Positions 27,330 to 36,114 of a stretch of 64,000 bases of DNA are shown here, piece by piece. Location: contig NZ_UTBZ01000001.1 in the NCBI RefSeq assembly GCF_900580865.1, positions 186,001-250,000 of the forward strand, in the 5' to 3' direction. The position numbers were made by a program, and so were the translations under genes. Positions within the stretch are counted from its first letter, which is position 1. Every line of letters starts with the position of its first letter. This stretch comes from Pseudomonas viridiflava (GTDB lineage: Bacteria > Pseudomonadota > Gammaproteobacteria > Pseudomonadales > Pseudomonadaceae). The notes under the pieces were generated by a model. The model searched no databases and was not told where the DNA came from. It worked only from the letters and a program-made list of their open reading frames with translations.

Positions 27330-27448
27330 GATCGTTACCACGCTCTGCGTGGGAATGAATCCATGGACGCTCCGCGTCCACTGTGACGCGGAGCGTCACG
27401 GGCGGCATTCCCACGCGGACGGTTCGACGCCTCGACGTGGGAACGATC
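27330..27448. repeat. 119-bp palindromic repeat element with GATCGTTACCACG ends
   Basis: The left terminus GATCGTTACCACG (27330-27342) is matched at 12 of 13 bases by the inverted right terminus CGTGGGAACGATC (27436-27448). Inside are further inverted segments: GACGCTCCGCGTC, GACGCGGAGCGTC and GGGAATG/CATTCCC. It can fold into a long cruciform and resembles short palindromic elements I know from other Pseudomonas genomes. It is distinct from the REP and ccctcaccct families. Confidence 0.82.
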
Positions 27449-27460
27449 TGCCCAAGAAGA

Positions 27461-28099
27461 TCACTTGTTCGGCTGTGGCGTCAGGCGCAGGTACGGTTTC
27501 ACCGCGCGATAGCCCTTCGGAAAGCGCTTTTTGATTTCGTCTTCATCCTTGAGCGAAGGCACGATCACCACCTCTTCACCGTCCTGCCAGTTGGCCGGGG
27601 TGGCCACCTTGTAGTTGTCGGTGAGCTGCAGCGAATCGATTACCCGCAGAATTTCGTGGAAGTTACGCCCGGTGCTCGCTGGATAGGTGATGGTCAGGCG
27701 AATCTTCTTGTTCGGATCGATCACGAACAGCGAGCGCACGGTCAGCGTGTCGTTGGCGTTCGGGTGGATCAAATCATAGAGATCGGAGACCTTGCGATCG
27801 GCATCAGCCAGGATCGGGAAGTTGACGACAGTGTTCTGGGTCTCGTTGATGTCTTCGATCCACTTGTGGTGCGAATCCACCGGATCGACCGACAGCGCAA
27901 TGGCTTTGACGCCGCGCTGGCTGAACTCATCCTTGAGCTTGGCGGTGAAGCCCAGCTCCGTGGTGCACACCGGGGTGAAGTCCGCCGGGTGGGAGAACAG
28001 CACGCCCCAGCTATCGCCCAGCCATTCGTGGAAACGAATCTTGCCGGCGCTGGAATCCTGTTCGAAATCGGGGGCGATGTCGCCGAGTCTGAGGCTCAT
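27461..28099 (-). CDS. lsfA: 1-Cys peroxiredoxin (Prx6 type), sulfate-starvation associated
   Basis: A 212-residue cytoplasmic peroxidase. The peroxidatic cysteine is C45 in HPADFTPVCTTELG; no resolving cysteine of the 2-Cys kind is evident. The C-terminal half matches the Prx6 extension. In P. putida, LsfA is induced by sulfate starvation and contributes to growth on sulfonates, and it lies near ssu as it does here. The neighbours support that identification. Confidence 0.93.
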   Translation of the reverse strand: MSLRLGDIAPDFEQDSSAGKIRFHEWLGDSWGVLFSHPADFTPVCTTELGFTAKLKDEFSQRGVKAIALSVDPVDSHHKWIEDINETQNTVVNFPILADADRKVSDLYDLIHPNANDTLTVRSLFVIDPNKKIRLTITYPASTGRNFHEILRVIDSLQLTDNYKVATPANWQDGEEVVIVPSLKDEDEIKKRFPKGYRAVKPYLRLTPQPNK

Positions 28100-28330
28100 G
28101 GTGCTGCTCCTGATGAGTTGTTCGAGACCTCAACTGTAGCCCGGGATTTGCCATCGTGAAAAAGAATAAATAATGAGATATCTAGATCATAAGTGAATAT
28201 TAAACATCTGTTCACTGGACGCTCGACGGCATCCCGACGAACATCGACCTCAAGGTTCGAGAAGGCCTTGAGTTGCTGTAAAGAGGGAAATTCGGGGAGG
28301 GCTTACGGGGGTGGGCCTGACTCGAAAACG
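28100..28330. other. Upstream region of lsfA
   Basis: The first 100 bases are AT-rich (AAAGAATAAATAATGAGATA, ATCTAGATCATAAGTGAATA) and should hold the lsfA promoter and a sulfur-responsive site. No convincing gene is seen in the rest; the short plus-strand frames here show no protein-like pattern. Confidence 0.5.
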
Positions 28331-28372
28331 CAAAAGCCCCGTCCGGCGCGATGCCGGACGGGGCTTTTTTTA
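28331..28372. terminator. Strong terminator after the OprD-type porin gene
   Basis: AGCCCCGTCCGGC and GCCGGACGGGGCT form a 13-bp perfect stem with A and T runs on both sides; it serves the porin gene (minus strand), whose stop is at 28396. Confidence 0.95.
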
Positions 28373-28395
28373 CCTCAACGAATCGAGACGCGCTA

Positions 28396-29751
28396 TTACA
28401 GCAGCGGGATCGAGTAGCTGAGGATCAAGCGGTTTTCGTCCTGGTCGCGAACGCCAGCGATGTTGGTACGCCAGGTAGCGTTTTTCCACATGAAGCCAAC
28501 GTTTTTCAGCGGGCCTTCCGGTACGACGTAACCGATAGTCAGGTCACGTTCCCACTCGGAGTCGCCATTACCGTTTTCACGGCCGCCGGAAGTTACGGTG
28601 TCGATATTGTCGCCACGCAGGTAAACCATACCAGCCGTCAGGCCAGGTACGCCGACTTTGGCGAAGTCATACGAGTAGCGAGCTTGCCAGGTACGCTCGC
28701 CGGCACGGCCGAACTTCTGAATCTGCATGTCGGTGATGGTGTAGTTCGACGAGCCGTCGCCCTGGTTCAGCCAAGGGAAGTCACTGCTGCCGTTGGAAAC
28801 CTGGTAGCCACCACCGAAGGTGTGACCAGCAACGGTGTACAGGAACAGGCCGCTGTACAGGTTGTTGTCGACTTTACCGCGACCGCTGGCAACACCGGAA
28901 TAGTTACCGCTGCTGAAGTAAGCAGGGGTATTGCCGTTGGCGCCGTCGTCGGAGCTGTTGAAGTAACGGAAGTCAGACTTCAGCACGCCCGGGCCGATTG
29001 CCCAGTTGTGAACCAGACCCAGGAAGTGTTGCTTGTAGAAATCTTCCAGGTTGCCGTAGTAGTACTGGGCAGTCAGGTCTTTGGTGATTTTGTAGTCACC
29101 ACCGGCGTAGATGAACTTGTTGCTGTTAACGGTACGCGGTGCCGCGCCGTTGATAGACAGCTGTTCATTGTTGCTGGAGTTACGGCCTTTGGCGTGCTCG
29201 ATCTGACCGCCGACCAGGGTCAGGTCCTTGATCTCGCCGGAAGTGATCTGGCCACCCTGCCAGGTTTGTGGCAGCAGACGACCGTCGTTGGTCACGATGA
29301 CCGGGTTCTTCGGCTGCAGAGTACCCAGCTTCAGTTCAGTCTGGGAGATCTTGGCTTTGGCAGTCAGACCCAGGCTGGAGAAGTTATCGACCGCTTGGCC
29401 ATTGGATTCGCTTGGGAAAACAGTGCCACCGTAGGCGGAACCTGGGCTGCCGTTAGCAGCAACGTTGCCATTGGTGCCGCCGCCCGAATCCAGACGTACG
29501 CCCAGCAGGCCGATCGCGTCGATACCAAAACCAACGGTGCCTTGGGTATAGCCGGAAATGAAACGCAGATCGAAGCCTTGGCCCCACTCTTCGTTGCGGC
29601 TTGGTTCGTTTGTTCCGCTACGGTTGTCAGTGTTGATGTAGAAGTTACGCAGCCCCAAAGTAGCTTTGCTGTCTTCGATGAAACCGGCGGCGCCTGCCTG
29701 CTGCGCCATAACCCCTACGGCCACAGCCAGGGCCAAGGTGGACTTGTTCAT
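28396..29751 (-). CDS. OprD-family outer membrane porin
   Basis: A 451-residue outer-membrane protein. A signal peptide spans about residues 1-22 (ending AGA). The N-terminal FIEDSKATLGLRNFYINTDN, the motif GRLLPQTWQGGQI, and a beta-barrel ending in LILSYSIPLL place it in the OprD specific-channel family; members take up amino acids, organic acids or other small anions. Location between lsfA and tauA suggests passage of organosulfur compounds (inference). Start ATG 29751 follows GAGAGGAG. Confidence 0.9.
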   Translation of the reverse strand: MNKSTLALAVAVGVMAQQAGAAGFIEDSKATLGLRNFYINTDNRSGTNEPSRNEEWGQGFDLRFISGYTQGTVGFGIDAIGLLGVRLDSGGGTNGNVAANGSPGSAYGGTVFPSESNGQAVDNFSSLGLTAKAKISQTELKLGTLQPKNPVIVTNDGRLLPQTWQGGQITSGEIKDLTLVGGQIEHAKGRNSSNNEQLSINGAAPRTVNSNKFIYAGGDYKITKDLTAQYYYGNLEDFYKQHFLGLVHNWAIGPGVLKSDFRYFNSSDDGANGNTPAYFSSGNYSGVASGRGKVDNNLYSGLFLYTVAGHTFGGGYQVSNGSSDFPWLNQGDGSSNYTITDMQIQKFGRAGERTWQARYSYDFAKVGVPGLTAGMVYLRGDNIDTVTSGGRENGNGDSEWERDLTIGYVVPEGPLKNVGFMWKNATWRTNIAGVRDQDENRLILSYSIPLL

Positions 29752-30115
29752 GTAAAGCTCCTCTCGTTTCTAATTCTTGTGTTCCTGGCCCGGGGTCTGA
29801 TGCCCTGAGTCCTAAGATGCGCGATTAGCGCCAGACCGTGACTGACAAGTCAATCGTAACCTTGTGTGTCTACGACCAAGGTCTAATCGCAGTGATTTGG
29901 TCCGTGCAGAGTAAAGATTTCCTGATAAACCCAAAAAGAATTTATTCATTCTTTTTCATACCATTTCGGAATATGGCCATTATCGTGCCACCTCCGCCGG
30001 GAAACAGCGTATCGGCGACTAAGCTCATTCCTAAATGGTATTTGTTAGCCTTTTTTTATATCGATTAGCTTTGGCGCGACCCCGAATCGTCAAACCCTAT
30101 CGAAAAGGCGACGCC
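29752..30115. other. Divergent promoter region between the porin gene and tauA
   Basis: 364 bases without a credible gene. It must hold promoters for both flanking genes. The AT-rich middle contains the inverted repeat described at 29933-29956 and the block CATACCATTTCGGAATATGG; the half nearest tauA has TTTTTTTATATCGATTAG. Confidence 0.6.
29933..29956. promoter_or_regulatory. 9-bp perfect inverted repeat, candidate operator
   Basis: AAAAAGAAT, six bases (TTATTC), then ATTCTTTTT. The dyad is AT-rich and central in the divergent porin/tauA promoter region. It could bind a LysR-type sulfur regulator, or act as a weak bidirectional terminator because of its A and T runs. Confidence 0.5.
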
Positions 30116-31105
30116 ATGATGGCCAAACGCGCACTATCTAGTCAATTTGTTACAGTTTGTGTGTCGGCGATGATTAGTTTTTCCGCCCACGCCGCAAACC
30201 TCACCGTCGGCTATCAAACCGGTATCGACCCGAGCAAAGTTCCCCAGGCCGACGGCGTCTACGAGAAAACCATCGGCGAGAAAATCGACTGGCGCCGCTT
30301 CAACAGTGGCCCGGAAGTTGTGACAGCCATTGCTTCGGGTGACGTGCAGATCGGCAACCTCGGTTCCAGCCCGTTGGCCGCTGCCGCTTCGCGCAATCTG
30401 CCGATTGTGGCGTTCATCGTTTCGGCGCAGATCAATGCTGCCGAAGCGCTGGTGGTGCGCAATGGCAGCGGTATCAATACGCCGCAGGATCTGGTCGGCA
30501 AGACCATCGCCACGCCCTTCGTTTCCACCTCACACTACAGCCTGCTCGGTGCACTCAAGCACTGGGGGCTGGATAGCTCGAAAGTCAAAGTGGTGAACCT
30601 GCAACCGGCAGAGATCGCAGCGGCGTGGAAGCGTGGCGATATCGATGGCGCATTTGTCTGGTCGCCGGCGCTGGGGGAAATCCGCAAGACCGGCAAGACC
30701 CTGACCGATGCTGCACAGGTTGGTCAGTGGGGCGCGCCGACCTTCGAAGTCTGGGTGGCGCGCAAGGATTTCGCCGAGAAGCATCCTGAGGTTGTCGCGA
30801 AGTTCGCCAAGGTCACGCTGGATTCATTTGCCGATTACGCGGCGCATAAGGACAGCTGGACAGCTGACTCTGTGCCGGTACAGAAAATCGCCAAACTGAC
30901 CGGTGCCAATGCCGCCGATGTGCCGGAATTGCTCGCGGGATCGGCGTTCCCGGATGCCAAGGCGCAGCAAACCGAGGCGTTGCTGGACGGCGGCACGGCG
31001 AAGGCGATTGGCGAGACGGCGAAATTTTTGAAGGAACAGGGCAAGGTTGAGACGGTGCTGCCGGATTATTCGCCGTACGTCAGCGCGAAGTTCATCACCC
31101 AGTAA
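30116..31105 (+). CDS. tauA: Taurine-type ABC transporter periplasmic binding protein, orphan
   Basis: A 329-residue receptor of the TauA family: signal peptide to about residue 27, then NLTVGYQTGIDPSKVPQADG, SGDVQIGNLGSSPLAAAASR and FVSTSHYSLLGALKHWGL. ATG 30116 follows AAGG with a 7-base spacer. TauB, TauC and TauD genes are not in the window; a REP doublet and convergent argA follow. It may hand taurine or another sulfonate to a transporter encoded elsewhere, or share SsuBC. Confidence 0.85.
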   Translation: MMAKRALSSQFVTVCVSAMISFSAHAANLTVGYQTGIDPSKVPQADGVYEKTIGEKIDWRRFNSGPEVVTAIASGDVQIGNLGSSPLAAAASRNLPIVAFIVSAQINAAEALVVRNGSGINTPQDLVGKTIATPFVSTSHYSLLGALKHWGLDSSKVKVVNLQPAEIAAAWKRGDIDGAFVWSPALGEIRKTGKTLTDAAQVGQWGAPTFEVWVARKDFAEKHPEVVAKFAKVTLDSFADYAAHKDSWTADSVPVQKIAKLTGANAADVPELLAGSAFPDAKAQQTEALLDGGTAKAIGETAKFLKEQGKVETVLPDYSPYVSAKFITQ

Positions 31106-31109
31106 AAAG

Positions 31110-31178
31110 CTTCGCGAGCAGGTCGAATCGTCGCACCGTCGCTCCCACAGGAGTGAGAACGAGCCTGCTCGCGAATGG
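31110..31178. repeat. REP doublet 5, degenerate
   Basis: The left copy begins CGCGAGCAGG and is then altered to TCGAATCGTCGCACCG before GTCGCTCCCACAGG; the right copy is GAACGAGCCTGCTCGCGAA. It separates the convergent tauA and argA genes. Confidence 0.78.
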
Positions 31179-31188
31179 AGTGCCTCGG

Positions 31189-32487
31189 TTACAGGGTCTT
31201 TTCGAAGATCTTCGAATTACGCTGAAAGTTGTACAGCGAAGCCCGCGCTGCCGGCAGGCGCTCGACGCTGCTTGGCTCGAACCCACGCTCGCGGAACCAG
31301 TGCGCAGTACGCGTGGTGAGAACGAACAAGGTCTTCAAACCCTGCGCCCGAGCACGGGTTTCGATGCGTTCCAGCAATTCATCACCGCGACCGCCATGGC
31401 GATACTCCGGATTCACCGCCAGGCACGCCAGTTCACCGGCATCGGAATCAGCAATCTGATACAGCGCCGCACAGGCGATGATCATGCCTTCACGCTCGAC
31501 CACGCTGAACTGCTCGATCTCACGCTCCAGCACTTCGCGCGAACGACGCACCAGAATCCCCTGCTCTTCCAGCGGACTGATCAAATCGAGCAAACCACCG
31601 ACGTCTTCAATTGCCGCCTCGCGTACCAGTTCGAACTGCTCTTGAGCGACCAGCGTACCGCCACCGTCACGGGTGAACAGCTCGGTCAACAGCGCGCCGT
31701 CTTCGGCGTAACTGACGATATGGCTGCGCGCCACGCCGCCACGGCAGGCTTCGGCAGCGGCATCGAGCAGTTCTGCCTGATAGTTGCTGCCCAAACGCTG
31801 CAAGTGCGCCGGCACTTGTTGCGGACGCAGTTCCCGCACCAGTTTGCCGTTCTCATCGATCAGGCCGAGGTCGGCGCCAAACAGCAGCAACTTGTCAGCG
31901 CCCAGATCGATGGCGGCGCGGGTGGCGACGTCTTCGCAGGCGAGGTTAAAGATTTCACCGGTCGGCGAATAACCCAGCGGCGACAGCAGCACGATCGAAC
32001 GCTCATCGAGCAGACGGTTGATGCCTTTGCGGTCGACCCGGCGCACTTCGCCGGTGTGGTGATAGTCGACGCCTTCCAGCACGCCGATCGGCCGCGCCGT
32101 GACAAGGTTGCCGCTGGCCACGCGCAGACGCGAGCCCTGCATCGGCGACGAGGCCATGTCCATCGACAGCCGCGCTTCAATGGCAATGCGCAACTGACCG
32201 ACCGCGTCGATCACACACTCCAGCGTCGCGGCATCGGTGATGCGCATGCCGTGATGGTAATGCGGGGTCAGGCCGCGTGCAGCGAGGCGGGTTTCAATCT
32301 GCGGGCGCGAACCGTGCACCAGCACCAGTCGTACGCCAAGGCTGTGCAGCAAGACCAGGTCGTGGACGATGTTGCCGAAATTCGGATGCTCGACACCGTC
32401 GCCGGGCAGCATGACGACGAAGGTGCAGTCGCGGTGGGCATTGATGTAGGGAGATGCGTGACGAAGCCAATTAACGTATTCGGGCAT
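31189..32487 (-). CDS. argA: N-acetylglutamate synthase
   Basis: A 432-residue enzyme that acetylates glutamate with acetyl-CoA, the first step of arginine synthesis. The N-terminal two thirds is an amino-acid-kinase-like domain (FVVMLPGDGVEHPNFGNIVH, LVLVHGSRPQIE) that binds arginine for feedback inhibition; the C-terminal third is a GNAT acetyltransferase (GELACLAVNPEYRHGGRGDE). Length matches the bacterial ArgA type. Cytoplasmic. Confidence 0.95.
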   Translation of the reverse strand: MPEYVNWLRHASPYINAHRDCTFVVMLPGDGVEHPNFGNIVHDLVLLHSLGVRLVLVHGSRPQIETRLAARGLTPHYHHGMRITDAATLECVIDAVGQLRIAIEARLSMDMASSPMQGSRLRVASGNLVTARPIGVLEGVDYHHTGEVRRVDRKGINRLLDERSIVLLSPLGYSPTGEIFNLACEDVATRAAIDLGADKLLLFGADLGLIDENGKLVRELRPQQVPAHLQRLGSNYQAELLDAAAEACRGGVARSHIVSYAEDGALLTELFTRDGGGTLVAQEQFELVREAAIEDVGGLLDLISPLEEQGILVRRSREVLEREIEQFSVVEREGMIIACAALYQIADSDAGELACLAVNPEYRHGGRGDELLERIETRARAQGLKTLFVLTTRTAHWFRERGFEPSSVERLPAARASLYNFQRNSKIFEKTL

Positions 32488-32653
32488 GAACCTGGGCCTG
32501 TAATAAATAGCAGCCGAAAAAGGGGCGAAACGGAAAACGCACAGCGGGCTGATGGTTATCGTCGGAACAGGCTTGGCGACACGCGCGCTCTCCTCATGAA
32601 TACGGGTTGGGATGCTGGCAATTTACAGCGTTTGATCAGACAAAACACATACC

Positions 32654-32750
32654 TCCTGTGGGAGCGAGCCTGCTCGCGAAAGCGGTGTATCTGTCGACAT
32701 CGAGGTGTCTGAACTGGCGCTTTCGCGAGCAGGCTCGCTCCCACAGGGGT
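32654..32750. repeat. REP doublet 6
   Basis: GTGGGAGCGAGCCTGCTCGC (about 32658-32677) is followed by CGCGAGCAGGCTCGCTCCCA (about 32724-32743); the arms extend into AAAGCGGTG and the complementary GCGCTTT. It fills most of the gap between argA and argE. The remaining part, 32488-32653, shows no gene and should hold the argA promoter. Confidence 0.92.
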
Positions 32751-32753
32751 GGA

Positions 32754-33908
32754 TCATCGTTCGTCAGCGGTCAGGCAGTAATGTTCAATCAGTTGCCGTA
32801 ATAGATGCACGGTAGGCTGCAAACGTGACATTTCAAGGTACTCGCCGGGCTGATGCGCACAGGCAATGTCGCCGGGGCCGAGCACAATGGTTTCGCAACC
32901 AAGGCGCTGAAGATAAGGCGCTTCAGTGCCGAACGCTACTGCTTCGGCGCTATGACCGGTGAGCTTTTCGGCGATACGCACAAGTTCGGCGTCTTCATCC
33001 TGTTCGAACGGCGGCACTTCCGGGAACAACGGTTTGTAATCGATCTTGACCTGATGTCGCTCGGCCACCGGGTTGAGCTTGCGCAGAATCTCCGCACGCA
33101 GGACTTTCGGATCCATGCCCGGCAATGGCCGCAGATCAAACTCCAGCGAACACTGGCCGCAGATGCGGTTGGGATTGTCGCCGCCATGAATGCAGCCGAA
33201 ATTCATCGTCGGCTGCGGCACGCTGAACTGCGGATTGTTGAATTCACGCTGCCACAACAGGCGCAAACCGCGCAGTTCGCCGATCGCATCGTGCATCGCT
33301 TCAAGCGCGCTGTGGCCCAGCCGTGGATCCGACGAATGGCCGCTCTGCCCGAGGATGTCGATGCGTTCCATCATGATGCCTTTGTGCATGCGGACCGGCT
33401 TGAGCCCGGTCGGCTCGCCAATCACCGCCGCGCGGCCCAGCGGGTGTCCGGCCTCGGCCAGTGCACGGGCGCCGGACATCGAGCTTTCTTCATCGCAGGT
33501 GGCGAGGATCAGCAGCGGCTGCTTGAACGGCTGATCGAGCAGCGGCAGCACCGCTTCGATGATCAGCGCGAAGAAACCTTTCATGTCGCAACTGCCCAAG
33601 CCAACCCAGCGGCCATCGACTTCGGTGAGTTTCAGCGGGTCGGTCTGCCACAACGCATCGTCGTATGGCACGGTGTCGCTGTGCCCGGCCAGCACCAGCC
33701 CGCCGGGGCCACTGCCAAAACTGGCGAGCAGGTTGAATTTGCCGGGGCTGACCTGCTGGATATCGCAGCTGAAACCCAGGTCACCCAGCCATCCGGCGAG
33801 CAAATCGATCACCGCGCGGTTGGACTGATCAAGGTTCGGTTGGGTACAGCTGACCGATGGCGCGGCGATCAGCGCAGCGAACTGGTCTTGCATGGACGGC
33901 AAAGGCAT
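32754..33908 (-). CDS. argE: Acetylornithine deacetylase
   Basis: A 384-residue M20-family metallohydrolase that converts N-acetylornithine to ornithine. Metal-ligand motifs: H76 in LAGHSDTVP, D108 in GSCDMKG, and the catalytic/bridging glutamates E140/E141 in CDEESS. ATG 33908 has GGAG 7 bases upstream; the longer reading uses a TTG at 33920 and is less likely. It lies upstream of argA on the same strand, with a REP doublet in between. Confidence 0.9.
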   Translation of the reverse strand: MPLPSMQDQFAALIAAPSVSCTQPNLDQSNRAVIDLLAGWLGDLGFSCDIQQVSPGKFNLLASFGSGPGGLVLAGHSDTVPYDDALWQTDPLKLTEVDGRWVGLGSCDMKGFFALIIEAVLPLLDQPFKQPLLILATCDEESSMSGARALAEAGHPLGRAAVIGEPTGLKPVRMHKGIMMERIDILGQSGHSSDPRLGHSALEAMHDAIGELRGLRLLWQREFNNPQFSVPQPTMNFGCIHGGDNPNRICGQCSLEFDLRPLPGMDPKVLRAEILRKLNPVAERHQVKIDYKPLFPEVPPFEQDEDAELVRIAEKLTGHSAEAVAFGTEAPYLQRLGCETIVLGPGDIACAHQPGEYLEMSRLQPTVHLLRQLIEHYCLTADER

Positions 33909-34063
33909 CGCTGACTCCAACTCCCGAATTGAAGTCCATCATAGAACCATCCGGCGTCAGGAATAAACCGCCGCAGGGCGTAGGACCAATCAGTCCTGTA
34001 CACTGCACGGCCTTGGCAGCCACATATTCCCCGGCTGCGCTCCCGATCCTGGATTTTCCGGCC

Positions 34064-35434
34064 ATGCAGAAAGAAACCGAAATCAAACTCCGCGTCAGCC
34101 GCGAAACCCTCGCTGCCCTGCGCGAGCACCCGTTACTGAAAAAACGCAACAAAAGTGGCTGGGAACGCCGTGAGTTGATGAACCAGTATTTCGACACCCC
34201 CGAGCGCGACCTGGCCCAGGCCAAAGTCGCCCTGCGCCTGCGCAAGGACGGTGACGAAGTGATTCAGACCCTCAAGACCCGAGGCCAGAGCGTCGCCGGT
34301 CTGTCCGAGCGTAATGAATACGATTGGAAATTGCCGAAAGCCAAGCTCGACGTGAAGAAACTCGACGGCGAATGCTGGCCCGAGTCGCTGGCCGAGCTGG
34401 ACAAGAAAACCCTCAAGCCGATCTTTACCACCGATTTTGTCCGTGAACGCGCGGAAATCGCCTGGGGTCGTGGCAAGAGCAAAGTAGTTATCGAAGCCGC
34501 GCTGGATCTTGGTCACGTGGTCGTCGGCAAGCAGAAAGAAGAAATCTGCGAGCTGGAACTGGAGTTGCGCGAAGGCGAGCCTGCCGCGCTGCTGGAACTG
34601 GCCGCCGAACTGGCGGAAACCCTGGCGCTGATGCCGTGCGACATCAGCAAGGCTGAGCGCGGTTATCGTCTGTACGACGCCAACAGCTACTCGCTGAGCC
34701 TGCCGGCGCCAGAACTGACCGCGGAAACCCAACTCGACGACGCCTTCGCCGCGCTGAGCTGGCACTTGCTCGGTAGCAGCCAGCGTCTGGCTGAACAATA
34801 TCGCTTCAACGGCCACTGGCGCCTGCTGCTCGACTGGGTCGAGAACCTTGCCGAAATGCGCGCCCTGCTCAGCAGCCTCGGCCAGGCCGCGCCGCGTCAG
34901 TCGACTCACGACTTGCGCGTTGCCCTGGATGCGTTGCTGGAAGACTGGCGCCCGCTGGTGCAAGCCGGTATCGAAGATGAAGACGTGCGCAAAGCCGCGC
35001 CAGAGCAGTTCCTCGAAGAACTCGAAGACCCGCGCTGGGGCTTGTTCTCGCTGAACACTTCGCGTTGGTTGCTGGCCCGCACCTGGACCGCCGAGCGCAA
35101 CGTGCGTGGCAACCGTCAGGGCGGCGCGCAATTGCACAGCTGGCTGCCACGTACCTTGGGCGAAGAAGCCACGGCCCTGCAATTGCAGCGCTATCAGCAA
35201 CAGCCGGAAGATCTGGCCGAACAACTGCCGCGTATCGAACGCATTCAGGTCTGGCTGCACCACGCCCGTAACGTGCTGGAGATCCCGGAAATGGATCGCT
35301 TGTACGGCGAACTGAACAAGCTAGCGCAACTGGCCAACGAACCGACGATCACTGACGAACTGCTCGACGCACGCAAGCAACAGGCGATTGCGGTTTACCA
35401 GAATCGCGCGTGGAAAATGCTCCTGCGCATGTAA
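34064..35434 (+). CDS. CYTH-CHAD protein, inorganic triphosphatase (YgiF-like)
   Basis: A 456-residue two-domain protein. The N-terminal CYTH domain starts with the ExExK signature (KETEIKLRV: E4, E6, K8) and has the tunnel-lining RLRKDGDEVIQTLKTRG; this domain hydrolyses inorganic triphosphate in E. coli YgiF. Residues from about 220 form a helical CHAD domain rich in conserved histidine and arginine, associated with polyphosphate binding. Divergent from argE; followed by a REP doublet. Confidence 0.85.
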   Translation: MQKETEIKLRVSRETLAALREHPLLKKRNKSGWERRELMNQYFDTPERDLAQAKVALRLRKDGDEVIQTLKTRGQSVAGLSERNEYDWKLPKAKLDVKKLDGECWPESLAELDKKTLKPIFTTDFVRERAEIAWGRGKSKVVIEAALDLGHVVVGKQKEEICELELELREGEPAALLELAAELAETLALMPCDISKAERGYRLYDANSYSLSLPAPELTAETQLDDAFAALSWHLLGSSQRLAEQYRFNGHWRLLLDWVENLAEMRALLSSLGQAAPRQSTHDLRVALDALLEDWRPLVQAGIEDEDVRKAAPEQFLEELEDPRWGLFSLNTSRWLLARTWTAERNVRGNRQGGAQLHSWLPRTLGEEATALQLQRYQQQPEDLAEQLPRIERIQVWLHHARNVLEIPEMDRLYGELNKLAQLANEPTITDELLDARKQQAIAVYQNRAWKMLLRM

Positions 35435-35435
35435 A

Positions 35436-35511
35436 ACCGCTTTCGCGAGCAGGCTCGCTCCCACATTGGAATGCAATCCCCTGTGGGAGCGAGCCTGCTC
35501 GCGAAGAGGCC
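35436..35511. repeat. REP doublet 7 (inverted pair)
   Basis: CGCGAGCAGGCTCGCTCCCA followed closely by GTGGGAGCGAGCCTGCTCGC; both copies intact. Between the convergent CYTH-CHAD and Lrp-type genes. Confidence 0.93.
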
Positions 35512-35523
35512 AACTGCCTTGCC

Positions 35524-35988
35524 TCAAACCGGCAAACTGGTGGTGGATTTTATCTCCGACAACGCCACAATCGAATTCACTTCCTGAATCCCCGGCACCA
35601 GCGACAGCTTCTCGAAGAAGAACCGCTCATAGGCCTCGATGTCCGCCGCGACAATCCGCAGTAAAAAATCCACCGCGCCCATCAGCACATAACACTCCAG
35701 CACTTCCGGAAACCCGCGAATCGCTTCGGTGAACTCAGTGAAGTTCGAACGCCCGTGTGCGTTGAGTTTGATCTCGGCAAAGATCTGCGTATTCAGGCCA
35801 ATCTTCTTGCGATCGAGCAAGGTCACCTGGCCACGAATGATCCCCTCCTCCTTCATCCGCTGAATCCGCCGCCAGCACGGCGATTGCGACAGGCCGACCT
35901 GCTCGGCGATCTGCGCACTCGAGAGCGATGCGTCCTCTTGCAGCAGGGCGAGAATCTTGCGGTCGTAGCTGTCCAGCTCGCTGTGCAT
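35524..35988 (-). CDS. Lrp/AsnC-family transcriptional regulator
   Basis: A 154-residue regulator: an N-terminal helix-turn-helix (DRKILALLQEDASLSSAQIA, VGLSQSPCWRRIQRMKEEG) and a C-terminal AsnC/Lrp ligand domain (VLECYVLMGAVDFLLRIVA). ATG 35988 follows GGAGG with a 7-base spacer. It is transcribed divergently from the ACT-domain gene at 36115 and may control it, as Lrp regulators commonly act on a divergent neighbour. Confidence 0.9.
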   Translation of the reverse strand: MHSELDSYDRKILALLQEDASLSSAQIAEQVGLSQSPCWRRIQRMKEEGIIRGQVTLLDRKKIGLNTQIFAEIKLNAHGRSNFTEFTEAIRGFPEVLECYVLMGAVDFLLRIVAADIEAYERFFFEKLSLVPGIQEVNSIVALSEIKSTTSLPV

Positions 35989-36114
35989 GGAAAAACCTCC
36001 AATCGAATATATTGCGAATTGATCAATTCGAGCGATCGCCAATAACGCCGATCATAGCCAAGAAATACCCCGCGACGAATGTAAAAATTCCTCCAGAAAT
36101 TTTGGAGACTCGTC

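Noticed and set aside
27383..28159. 258-codon plus-strand frame over lsfA
   Set aside because: Antisense to a peroxiredoxin with an intact active site.
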